A DNA stretch of 5,406 nucleotides, from assembly GCA_947037905.1 (NCBI GenBank), contig CAMQUX010000105.1, positions 1-5,406 on the forward strand, in the 5' to 3' direction. Positions within the stretch are counted from its first letter, which is position 1. The number at the start of each line of letters is the position of its first letter. Of the stretch, positions 1 through 5,307 are shown piece by piece. The notes under the pieces were generated by a model. That model searched no databases and was not told the DNA's origin. It saw only the letters and a list, made by a program, of their open reading frames with translations. The DNA is from an uncultured Desulfovibrionaceae bacterium. GTDB taxonomy: Bacteria; Desulfobacterota; Desulfovibrionia; Desulfovibrionales; Desulfovibrionaceae. The position numbers and the translations under genes are program-made.

Positions 1-45
1 ACACTAATCTTAACACTCTTTCCCTACACGACGCTCTTCCGATCT
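1..45 (+). other. Illumina TruSeq i5 adapter with index (sequencing artefact)
   Basis: Bases 13-45 match the 33-base TruSeq read-1 adapter exactly, beginning ACACTCTTTCCC and ending CTCTTCCGATCT. Bases 5-12 (TAATCTTA) occupy the i5 index position and match the index I know as TruSeq HT D506. Bases 1-4 (ACAC) match the end of the flow-cell arm that precedes the index. The order arm, index, adapter, insert is that of a library molecule, so this is untrimmed adapter read-through that was assembled into the contig end. Genomic sequence starts at base 46. Nothing in 1-45 should be annotated as biology. Confidence 0.98.
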
Positions 46-572
46 GCCACATTTATGCCTATACCTAATACTAATTTATTTTCACGCTCTTCGAGTAATA
101 TTCCTGCGACCTTATAACCATTTTGCAAAATATCATTTGGCCATTTTATTTTTATATTTTTTTCATCTGCGTCAAGATAATCTGCTATTACCCATGCCAC
201 AAACACAGAAAATTTATCCTGCCAGCCTGCTTTTTTTTGCTCTTCAGTAAAACTTGGTAAAACTAACGATGCGTAAATATTACCCACTGGTGACACCCAC
301 TGCCTACGAAGCTGTCCTCTACCTGATTTTTGCTCGAGTGTTAAAACTGAATCCCACTCTTTACACGACCCTTTTGATAAAAAGTTCCATGCAACGTCCA
401 TTGAAGAACTGCATGATTTACAAATAAAAACCTGCTGCAGAGACTCTCTCTCAAGAGCTCCCTCTAGCACCTCTTTTTTCCATAAATCATGACTTTCCAT
501 CAGTGATGTTTTATCTATACCCTCGTATAAATCCGTTTTTGTATCTTCTAGCAGAACTATTTCTTTTTGCAT
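46..572 (-). CDS. birA: Biotin--[acetyl-CoA carboxylase] ligase (BirA), C-terminus missing
   Basis: This cytoplasmic enzyme makes biotinyl-5'-AMP and transfers biotin to the carrier lysine of biotin-dependent carboxylases. The catalytic-domain motifs appear in order: SSSMDVAW near residues 55-62 (position of the family's S/T-N motif), SGRGQLRRQW at 83-92 (the biotinyl-AMP-binding GRGR-type loop), SPVGNIYASL at 94-103, KWPNDIL at 143-149, KVAGILLEE at 154-162 and GIGINVA at 170-176. The reading frame runs on to a stop at 24-26, but its last residues, DRKSVV, are translated adapter. The native part is about 175 codons and lacks the rest of the catalytic domain and the C-terminal domain. No helix-turn-helix domain is recognisable in the first 50 residues, so this is probably a ligase without the E. 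coli repressor function. The ATG at 572 is preceded by AGGTAAG (575-581). The strong terminator at 778-819 separates it from groEL. Confidence 0.9.
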
Positions 573-620
573 AACTTACCTATAAATACTCTTATCTTTT
601 TAAAATCCATTTAAATATTT

Positions 621-658
621 TTTTTTACGTATGCATATTTTTTACGTATGCATATTTT
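621..658. repeat. 17-bp tandem direct repeat, about 2.2 copies
   Basis: The segment 621-641 recurs exactly at 638-658, which gives a 17-bp period. Each unit carries TACGTATGCATA, made of two overlapping palindromic hexamers (TACGTA and ATGCAT), beside a T run. It lies 50-90 bp upstream of the birA start. It could be an operator pair or simply replication slippage. Nothing in the sequence decides between these. Confidence 0.75.
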
Positions 659-675
659 ACTATTTTTATATTTTC

Positions 676-708
676 TTGCTCATTTTATAATTCGTTGCTC
701 ATTTTATA
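676..708. repeat. Two copies of TTGCTCATTTTATA, 19-bp period
   Basis: TTGCTCATTTTATA occurs at 676-689 and again at 695-708. On the minus strand each copy reads TATAAAATGAGCAA, so each contains a -10-like TATAAA in the birA direction. No convincing -35 element stands at the right distance, so I annotate it only as a repeat. Confidence 0.65.
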
Positions 709-777
709 TTTTCATACAGCCGTTTGAGTTAAAATTAATCCAATTAAGATTAATAGTACATTTTTTTTTAACTTTAG

Positions 778-819
778 AAAATATAAAAAGACCAGAAAAA
801 TCTGGTCTTTTTATATTTT
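778..819 (-). terminator. Intrinsic terminator of the groES-groEL transcript
   Basis: A perfect 19-bp inverted repeat pairs 778-796 with 801-819 around a 4-base loop. The core is GACCAGA (790-796) against TCTGGTC (801-807). In the minus-strand transcript the core is followed at once by five U and then an AU-rich stretch, the classic Rho-independent form. It starts about 30 bp after the groEL stop at 849 and lies upstream of birA. Because the repeat is symmetric, it could also stop plus-strand transcription. Confidence 0.9.
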
Positions 820-848
820 TATATTTTTTTAAGCTGAGCAAATAACGG

Positions 849-2507
849 CTAGTACATACCACCCATTCCGCCCATGCCACCCATGCCGCCCATTCCGCCG
901 CCCATGCCACCTGGCATTGCTGGCGCTGCTTTTTCTGGTTTGTCGACAATTGCGCATTCTGTAGTTAATAGTAAACCTGCTACTGATGCTGCATTTTGAA
1001 GTGCGATGCGTGTTACTTTTTTAGGATCAATTACGCCTGCTGCTAGTAAGTCTTCGTATACTCCTGTTGCTGCGTTAAAGCCAAAACCATCTTTGCCAGC
1101 TTTTACTTTTTCTACTACAACAGAACCTTCAAAACCTGCGTTTGCAGATATTTGACGAAGAGGCTCTTCTACTGCGCGAGATATAATTGCAACACCTGCT
1201 GCTTCATCATCATCTAATACTTTTACAGAAGATAGAACTGCAGCAGCGCGAGCTAAAGTTACTCCGCCTCCAGGTACTATACCTTCTTCTACTGCTGCGC
1301 GTGTTGCGTTAAGTGCATCTTCCACACGTGCTTTTTTCTCTTTCATTTCAAGTTCTGTTGCTGCTCCAACGTTGATAACAGCTACTCCACCTATGATTTT
1401 TGCTAAACGCTCTTGAAGTTTTTCACGGTCATAATCTGAACTTGTGTCTTTGATTTCTGCACGTATTTGACCTACACGAGATTTAATAGCATCTGATGAA
1501 CCAGCTCCATCTATTATTGTAGTGTTATCTTTAGAGATAACTATACGTTTAGCTGTTCCTAAACCATCTACAGGAAGAGTTTCAATTGATAATCCCATAG
1601 CTTCTGATACTACAGTCCCACCTGTTAAGATTGCGATATCATCAAGCATTGCTTTACGACGCTCGCCAAATCCTGGTGCTTTTATTGCTACTACGTTTAT
1701 TGTGCCACGTAATTTATTTACTACAAGTGTTGCTAATGCTTCACCGTCTATATCTTCTGCTACTATTACAAGCGGGCGACCCATTTGCGCTACATTTTCA
1801 AGGATTGGTAAAAGCTCTTTCATGTTAGATACTTTTTTCTCGCTTAAAAGAATTAATGGGCTATCCATTTCGCAGAGCATTTTTTCTGGGTTAGATACAA
1901 AATAAGGAGAAAGATAACCACGATCAAACTGCATACCTTCCACAACATCTAATGTTGTTTCAAAGCCTTTTGCTTCTTCTACAGTTATTACGCCTTCTTT
2001 ACCTACTTTATCCATAGCTTCTGCAATAATATTACCTATTGTAGAATCATTATTTGCTGAAATTGTTCCAACTTGCGCGATTTCTTTTTGATCACGTGTT
2101 GGTTTAGCCATTTTATTAAGTTCTTCTGTCATTGCAACCACAGCTTTATCTATGCCACGTTTGATTGCCATTGGGTTACGACCTGCTGCTACTAATTTTA
2201 CGCCTTCTGCAAAGATTGCTTGTGCTAAAACTGTTGCTGTTGTTGTACCGTCTCCTGCTACATCTGATGTTTTAGATGCAACTTCTTTTACCATTTGCGC
2301 GCCCATGTTCTCGAACTTATCTTCAAGTTCTATTTCACGTGCTACACTTACGCCATCTTTTGTGATGAGCGGAGAACCGAAAGATTTTTCAATTACTACG
2401 TTACGACCTTTTGGTCCTAGTGTTACTTTTACTGCATCAGCTAATTTATCTACACCGCTTTTTAATTTTTCACGGACTTTGGTATCGAATAAAATTTCTT
2501 TGGCCAT
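849..2507 (-). CDS. groEL: Chaperonin GroEL (Hsp60)
   Basis: This is the large chaperonin subunit. It forms a double heptameric ring in the cytosol and folds proteins with ATP and GroES. Visible hallmarks are ADAVKVTLGPKGRNVVIEKS near residues 24-42, TKDGVSVAREIELEDKFENM near 49-68, the ATPase motif AGDGTTTAT at 84-92 (Asp86 corresponds to E. coli Asp87), GERRKAMLDDIA in the apical domain, and the family signature AAVEEGIVPGGG in the second equatorial part. The C-terminus is the flexible GGM-repeat tail ending GGMY. At 552 aa it is full length, slightly above the usual 540-550. The ATG at 2507 (MAKEILFD) is chosen over the in-frame ATG at 2525 because the Shine-Dalgarno AGGAG lies between them and the family begins MA(A/S)K. 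The sequence resembles Desulfovibrio GroEL from memory. groES lies 210 bp upstream and a terminator lies just downstream. Confidence 0.99.
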   Translation of the reverse strand: MAKEILFDTKVREKLKSGVDKLADAVKVTLGPKGRNVVIEKSFGSPLITKDGVSVAREIELEDKFENMGAQMVKEVASKTSDVAGDGTTTATVLAQAIFAEGVKLVAAGRNPMAIKRGIDKAVVAMTEELNKMAKPTRDQKEIAQVGTISANNDSTIGNIIAEAMDKVGKEGVITVEEAKGFETTLDVVEGMQFDRGYLSPYFVSNPEKMLCEMDSPLILLSEKKVSNMKELLPILENVAQMGRPLVIVAEDIDGEALATLVVNKLRGTINVVAIKAPGFGERRKAMLDDIAILTGGTVVSEAMGLSIETLPVDGLGTAKRIVISKDNTTIIDGAGSSDAIKSRVGQIRAEIKDTSSDYDREKLQERLAKIIGGVAVINVGAATELEMKEKKARVEDALNATRAAVEEGIVPGGGVTLARAAAVLSSVKVLDDDEAAGVAIISRAVEEPLRQISANAGFEGSVVVEKVKAGKDGFGFNAATGVYEDLLAAGVIDPKKVTRIALQNAASVAGLLLTTECAIVDKPEKAAPAMPGGMGGGMGGMGGMGGMGGMY

Positions 2508-2516
2508 TTTTCGTTT

Positions 2517-2521
2517 CTCCT
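2517..2521 (-). promoter_or_regulatory. groEL ribosome binding site
   Basis: The minus strand reads AGGAG here, 9 bases before the ATG at 2505-2507. This fixes the groEL start at MAKE, because the longer in-frame start at 2525 would place the site inside the coding region. Confidence 0.85.
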
Positions 2522-2535
2522 GCAAATATTCTATT

Positions 2536-2582
2536 TTTGTAACTTAGTTTGTAATTTAGTTAGTAATTTTCTTGTAACTTAG
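2536..2582. repeat. 12-bp tandem array, four degenerate copies
   Basis: Copies are TTTGTAACTTAG (2536-2547), TTTGTAATTTAG (2548-2559), a decayed 11-base TTAGTAATTTT (2560-2570) and CTTGTAACTTAG (2571-2582). The array sits in the untranslated leader of groEL, 15 bp upstream of its ribosome binding site. The units are not self-complementary, so it is not an obvious hairpin or terminator. Confidence 0.7.
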
Positions 2583-2640
2583 ATAATAGTATGATGATAA
2601 TATCGGGCACTACAAAAGCGGTATTCTTCTGCTTTGCGCT

Positions 2641-2694
2641 TCTATTTTTACTCTATTTTACTCTATTTTACTTTTTACTCTTATTCTATTTTAC
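2641..2694. repeat. 10-bp CTCTATTTTA tandem array in the groES-groEL gap
   Basis: CTCTATTTTA occurs back to back at 2651-2660 and 2661-2670. Close variants lie at 2641-2650 and around 2685-2694. The array starts about 25 bp after the groES stop on the minus strand. Just beside it, AAAGC (2615-2619) can pair with GCTTT (2631-2635), or AAGCG (2616-2620) with CGCTT (2637-2641). These stems are too short for me to call a terminator. The gap holds no gene. Confidence 0.65.
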
Positions 2695-2717
2695 GACTAT
2701 ACTATTTCATTAGTTTA

Positions 2718-3002
2718 TTATTTTACTATTGCAAGAATATCTTCTTCTCGCATGATAAGGTGCTCTACGCCATCAAGTTTAATTTCATTTCCTGCATAAC
2801 GAGCAAAAAGGACTACATCGCCCACTTTTACAGTCATTTGAACAAGTTTTCCGTCTTCGTATTTACCTGCTCCTGCTGCAACTATTTCACCTTTGAGTGG
2901 TTTTTCTTTTGCAGAATCTGGAATTATTATTCCACCTGTTGTCATTTTTTCTACTTCTAAACGTTTTACAAGAACTCGGTCACTTAACGGTTTTAAACCC
3001 AT
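2718..3002 (-). CDS. groES: Co-chaperonin GroES (Hsp10)
   Basis: This is the heptameric lid that caps the GroEL ring and drives the folding cycle. The protein is 94 aa, the normal bacterial length. It begins MGLKPLSDRVLVKRLE, the N-terminal family signature. It continues with the mobile-loop region KMTTGGIIIPDSAKEKP, where the GGIIIP segment contacts GroEL, then GEIVAAGAGKYEDGK, and ends with GVEHLIMREEDILAIV. The upstream in-frame ATG at 3035 would add 11 residues foreign to the family. The ATG at 3002 is preferred because GGGGGAG sits 6 bases ahead of it. The gene leads the groES-groEL pair, with a sigma70-like promoter at 3056-3083. The 210-bp gap to groEL is longer than usual for this operon. 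Confidence 0.98.
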   Translation of the reverse strand: MGLKPLSDRVLVKRLEVEKMTTGGIIIPDSAKEKPLKGEIVAAGAGKYEDGKLVQMTVKVGDVVLFARYAGNEIKLDGVEHLIMREEDILAIVK

Positions 3003-3008
3003 TATCTT

Positions 3009-3015
3009 CTCCCCC
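3009..3015 (-). promoter_or_regulatory. groES ribosome binding site
   Basis: The minus strand reads GGGGGAG here, 6 bases before the ATG at 3000-3002. It decides the start in favour of MGLKPL over the in-frame ATG at 3035. Confidence 0.8.
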
Positions 3016-3055
3016 ATTAATGAAATTATATGCACTTAAAATTATTGCCTCGATT

Positions 3056-3083
3056 AAAATAAACATCTTTTCATACTTGTCAA
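3056..3083 (-). promoter_or_regulatory. Probable sigma70 promoter of groES-groEL
   Basis: On the minus strand a perfect -35 TTGACA (3078-3083) stands 16 bases from a -10-like TATTTT (3056-3061). Transcription would start near 3049 and give a leader of about 47 bases. I found no CIRCE element (TTAGCACTC with its inverted partner) and no sigma32-type box between here and groES, so the heat-shock control, if any, is not visible. Confidence 0.6.
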
Positions 3084-3174
3084 TAAATTATCTCTAAATT
3101 AATATTATTTTCTTTTATACGAGTTAAAAATTCTTCTGTTCACTTTTTTATTATTTTAACAAAGAGTTAAAAAA

Positions 3175-3262
3175 TTATTTTACTCGGCTTTTTACTCTAT
3201 ATATTAAATAGCAAAAAATTTATTCTACTCATTTTTTTACTCTATCTGTAAATAGTAAATAT
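3175..3262. repeat. Imperfect 45-bp direct repeat, two copies
   Basis: Segments 3175-3200 and 3220-3245 agree at 22 of 26 positions, including the shared TTTTTACTCTAT, and the similarity continues weakly beyond (AAATAGCAAA against AAATAGTAAA). Copy two ends at the stop codon of the TSCPD gene. The 260-bp gap to groES contains no clear terminator and no gene. Confidence 0.5.
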
Positions 3263-3553
3263 TTATTTTGCCCGATTTTTTATTATTTCTGCAAGCTGAG
3301 CAGGACACGATGTGCCTCTGTTGCCACATGGGATATTTGCAAGGCGAGTGCTTACTTCTTCTAAAGGCATACCTTCTAAAAGACTTGATAGTCCTATAGC
3401 ATTACCTGCACAGCCACCTACAAATTCTACATTATGAATACGATCATCTTTTACTGTAAATATTACTTCTTTTGAACAAGTCCCTTTCATGGCATGTCTT
3501 TCGCCTGAATTGCTTGTAGCTGGTATATCTTTGAATTTTCCAAATTCTAACAT
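3263..3553 (-). CDS. TSCPD domain-containing protein, function unknown
   Basis: A 96-aa protein of the TSCPD family (TIGR03905-like). The name-giving motif GTSCPAQL is at residues 80-87. The rest of the family pattern is visible: KGTCSKEVIFTV (23-34), NVEFVGGCAGN (41-51), GLSSLLEGM (54-62) and IPCGNRG (74-80). Four cysteines (26, 48, 76, 83) at the conserved places suggest metal or cluster binding, which is inference. The same domain occurs at the C-terminus of class II ribonucleotide reductases. This copy stands alone, and its role is unknown to me. The ATG at 3553 has a good site (GAGGA, 3561-3565). Typical family members, as I recall, start close to Met22, so about 20 N-terminal residues look like an extension. 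If the true start is the ATG at 3488-3490, the protein would be 75 aa, but that ATG lacks a good ribosome binding site. No neighbour suggests a function. Confidence 0.88.
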   Translation of the reverse strand: MLEFGKFKDIPATSNSGERHAMKGTCSKEVIFTVKDDRIHNVEFVGGCAGNAIGLSSLLEGMPLEEVSTRLANIPCGNRGTSCPAQLAEIIKNRAK

Positions 3554-3560
3554 CTTCGTA

Positions 3561-3565
3561 TCCTC
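3561..3565 (-). promoter_or_regulatory. Ribosome binding site of the TSCPD gene
   Basis: The minus strand reads GAGGA here, 7 bases before the ATG at 3551-3553. It supports the longer 96-aa form over a start at Met22. Confidence 0.7.
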
Positions 3566-3590
3566 ACTTTTGCTCTGTCTTTAATATAGT

Positions 3591-3622
3591 AAAGAATAAT
3601 ACCATAAAGAGTATTATTCTTT
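3591..3622. promoter_or_regulatory. Perfect 12-bp hairpin upstream of the TSCPD gene
   Basis: AAAGAATAATAC (3591-3602) is followed, after an 8-base loop, by its exact complement GTATTATTCTTT (3611-3622). It lies 38-69 bp upstream of the TSCPD start. The stem is AT-rich and has no U tract on the minus-strand side, so it does not look like a terminator for that strand. An operator or a leader structure are the alternatives. Confidence 0.5.
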
Positions 3623-3627
3623 GTTAT

Positions 3628-3682
3628 TCGGTCAATATTATCTCTAATCGGTCAATATTATCTCTAATCGGTCAATATTATC
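3628..3682. repeat. Three copies of TCGGTCAATATTATC, 20-bp period
   Basis: The exact 15-base core occurs at 3628-3642, 3648-3662 and 3668-3682. The first and second spacers are identical (TCTAA). On the minus strand each copy carries TTGACC and TAATAT, which resemble promoter boxes, but they are 9 bases apart or fewer and no pair has proper 16-18 base spacing. A 20-bp period is close to two helical turns, so bound protein would sit on one face. It is either an operator array or a slippage minisatellite. Confidence 0.75.
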
Positions 3683-3841
3683 CATAAAATACAAATAACA
3701 TAAAACAAGAAATTGTTCACTATTTCATTTGCTACTTATTAGGTATTTTACTTGTACAGTATTTTAACTGCCTCATATTTCATCTGTTTTTATTTACCGT
3801 TAGTTTTCTAGCTACTTTTTCCTGCGCTCTAAATACTACAC

Positions 3842-3847
3842 TATAAT
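3842..3847 (+). promoter_or_regulatory. Possible plus-strand -10 box
   Basis: A perfect TATAAT in an AT-rich context. The hexamer 17 bases upstream is TTCCTG, a poor -35. If used, it would give the amidohydrolase gene a leader of about 350 bases. The promoter at 4159-4187 is a better candidate for that gene. Confidence 0.25.
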
Positions 3848-3872
3848 GTAAGTAATTTTTACTCTTTGTCAA
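3845..3872 (-). promoter_or_regulatory. Possible minus-strand promoter for the TSCPD gene
   Basis: The minus strand has a perfect TTGACA (3867-3872), 16 bases from TACATT (3845-3850). Transcription would start near 3838 and give the TSCPD gene a leader of about 285 bases that carries the 20-bp repeats and the hairpin. It coincides with the reversal of A/T bias. Confidence 0.4.
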
Positions 3873-4158
3873 CAGAACAAAATATTTTAATTGTGTTAAA
3901 TAAATAATAAGAATTAAATAATAACAAATTAAAACAATAAGGCGAACTAAAACAAAAAAGAGTCAAAACAATAAAGAATTTAAGAAAATAAATATCCCAA
4001 TAGTACAATAAATTTTCTTTCTTCCACTGCTATCTAAATATCTATTTAATTAAAAGTATAATTATGCAAAGAGCTAAAAATCTATCCCCATTAAAAAATT
4101 TTTAAAAAACTCGGTATCATATACTAAAAACTGCAAGACTATTTCAAGAGCAAGAAAC

Positions 4159-4187
4159 TTGACCACAGGCTTTTATCTGTTTATATA
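4159..4187 (+). promoter_or_regulatory. Probable sigma70 promoter of the amidohydrolase gene
   Basis: TTGACC (4159-4164) and TATATA (4182-4187) are separated by exactly 17 bases. The start would be near 4194, only about 13 bases before the ATG at 4207, so the leader would hold little more than the ribosome binding site AGAGAGG (4196-4202). Confidence 0.6.
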
Positions 4188-4206
4188 AAACAAATAGAGA
4201 GGCTTT

Positions 4207-4992
4207 ATGTATATAGATTTCCATGCGCATACTTTTCATGAAAAAATAGTAGATAAAATAATTACACAGCTCCGTGAGCATTACAAAATACAACCTGTTG
4301 GCGCGGGTACTGCGTCTGATTATGTTGCACGTTTAGAAAAAGGTAATTTTTCAAAGGGAGTAGTGTTTTGCGCTGCAACCACACCAGAGCAAGTTATCCC
4401 TGCTAATAACTGGGCAGCAACACTTATGCAAAATCATAAAGAGCTTATAGGCTTTGGAAGTTTGCACCCTGATTTTTTAGATGCGGAAAAAGAAATTGAG
4501 CGCATGAAAGAGCTTGGAATTAAAGGAGTTAAATTTCATCCTGATTTTCAAAATTTTTTCATGGATAATAAAAAACTCTATGAGCTTATAGAAATGCTTA
4601 ATAATGAGTTTATAGTACTTTTTCATATTGGCGATGTGCTACCACCTGAAAAAAATCCATCGTGCCCTAAAAAAATGGCGATGCTTTTAAATACGTTCCC
4701 AAACACAACTTTTGTAGCAGGTCACATGGGCGGATATCTGCACTGGGATAGTGTAATCGAGCATCTTACAGGACGAGATATCTTTTTTGAAACCTCAAGT
4801 GCTGCTCCTTTTATGACAAAAGAACAAATAAAAAATATATTCAACAAACACCCACTCGATAGAATCCTTTTTGGGAGCGATTATCCTCTTTTTGACCCTG
4901 CTATAGATGTTTCGTATCAGCAGAAAGCGTACGGGCTTACAGACTCGCAAATGGAACAAGTTTTAACACAAGGCTTCAAGCTTTTTTCTTAA
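4207..4992 (+). CDS. Metal-dependent amidohydrolase (amidohydrolase_2 family)
   Basis: A 261-aa cytoplasmic TIM-barrel hydrolase or decarboxylase of the amidohydrolase-2 (PF04909, ACMSD-like) type. The N-terminus MYIDFHAHTF carries the metal-binding HxH (His6, His8) on strand 1. Further expected ligands and catalytic residues are His140 in FHIGD, His173 in AGHMGG and Asp225 in FGSDYP. GFGSLHP (82-88) and GVKFHPDFQ (107-115) are also typical. The full set is present, so the enzyme should be active. The length is within the family range, and no signal peptide or membrane segment is seen. The substrate cannot be told from the sequence, and no pathway neighbour helps. The gene appears monocistronic: its own promoter lies just upstream, AGAGAGG stands 4 bases before the ATG, and a terminator follows at 5072-5108. 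It is the only plus-strand gene here. Confidence 0.9.
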   Translation: MYIDFHAHTFHEKIVDKIITQLREHYKIQPVGAGTASDYVARLEKGNFSKGVVFCAATTPEQVIPANNWAATLMQNHKELIGFGSLHPDFLDAEKEIERMKELGIKGVKFHPDFQNFFMDNKKLYELIEMLNNEFIVLFHIGDVLPPEKNPSCPKKMAMLLNTFPNTTFVAGHMGGYLHWDSVIEHLTGRDIFFETSSAAPFMTKEQIKNIFNKHPLDRILFGSDYPLFDPAIDVSYQQKAYGLTDSQMEQVLTQGFKLFS

Positions 4993-5071
4993 AATGCTCA
5001 TATAAGAAAATTCTACTAGAATAAAGCATATCATTTAAGAAAAAAATAAAAACTAGCAATTTAAAAATACC

Positions 5072-5108
5072 TTGAAAAAAAACCGCACATAAGAGCGGTT
5101 TTTTTCAA
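5072..5108 (+). terminator. Intrinsic terminator of the amidohydrolase gene, probably bidirectional
   Basis: A run of A followed by CCGC (5083-5086) pairs with GCGG (5095-5098) followed by seven T, around the 8-base loop 5087-5094. One bulged A allows TTG/CAA pairing to extend the base. The GC core plus U run is a classic terminator about 80 bases after the stop at 4992. The A run gives a U tract on the other strand too. The rest of 4993-5307 holds no gene. Confidence 0.9.
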
Positions 5109-5184
5109 AGCTTATGGACTACTATTCCATTTTATGCATAATATTTATAAATAATCTATTATACGGTTTAAAACACCTCATATA

Positions 5185-5222
5185 AAACTAGCGAGATATT
5201 TTTTATTTTATCTCGCTAGTTT
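5185..5222 (-). terminator. Intrinsic terminator of the rightmost gene, probably bidirectional
   Basis: A 14-bp perfect stem pairs 5185-5198 with 5209-5222 (core CTAGCGAGATA) around a 10-base T-rich loop. It lies about 85 bases after the methyltransferase stop at 5308. The minus-strand transcript leaves the stem with UUUU. With the terminator at 5072-5108 it insulates the two converging genes. Confidence 0.75.
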
Positions 5223-5307
5223 ATTTTTATGCATTTTTATATGCTAACTTTTATATTTTTCTATTCTGAATATTTTTTAGCCAGAATTTCCTATATAATT
5301 ATTTAAC

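Larger units (their letters stand above)
3683..4158. other. AT-rich gene-free stretch between divergent genes
   Basis: No coding region, tRNA-like fold or IS end is visible here. By hand count, 3721-3870 has T 74 and A 34 on the plus strand, and 3871-4020 has A 85 and T 39, so the bias reverses near 3870. AAAACAATAA occurs twice (3931-3940 and 3965-3974). The only signals I can name are the putative promoters at 3842-3872. Confidence 0.6.

Noticed and set aside
648..845. Plus-strand 65-aa Phe/Leu-rich ORF
   Set aside because: It covers the direct repeats and the terminator stem, has no good ribosome binding site, and its hydrophobic make-up comes from T runs.
704..949. Minus-strand ORF of 81 aa with Trp/Ala-rich start
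   Set aside because: It is a frame shadow of the groEL GGM tail, and it runs through the terminator hairpin.
1522..1905. Plus-strand ORFs of 127 and 65 aa inside groEL
   Set aside because: They are antisense shadows of a strongly conserved gene, with low-complexity Leu- and Ser-rich composition and no recognisable motif.
2152..2547. Plus-strand ORF of 131 aa over the groEL 5' end
   Set aside because: It is antisense to groEL, has no family resemblance, and arises from codon use on the other strand.
2614..2641. Possible attenuator hairpin between groES and groEL
   Set aside because: The alternative stems are only 5 bp with 11-16 base loops and are not followed by a U run on the minus strand.
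2634..3097. Plus-strand ORFs of 108 and 66 aa rich in Phe and Tyr, membrane-like in composition
   Set aside because: They are antisense to groES and the T-rich repeats. The hydrophobic look comes from the T-rich strand.
3628..3642. Promoter built from TTGACC and TAATAT of the 20-bp repeats
   Set aside because: No pair of boxes has a 16-18 base spacing. The nearest options are 9 and 13 bases.
3628..3682. CRISPR-like array
   Set aside because: Repeats have a 20-bp period with 5-bp identical spacers, so this is a tandem repeat and not repeats with unique spacers.
3554..4206. Possible tRNA or small structured RNA in the long gap
   Set aside because: I found no cloverleaf arms, no GC-rich stems and no T-loop motif. 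The region is simple AT-rich sequence.
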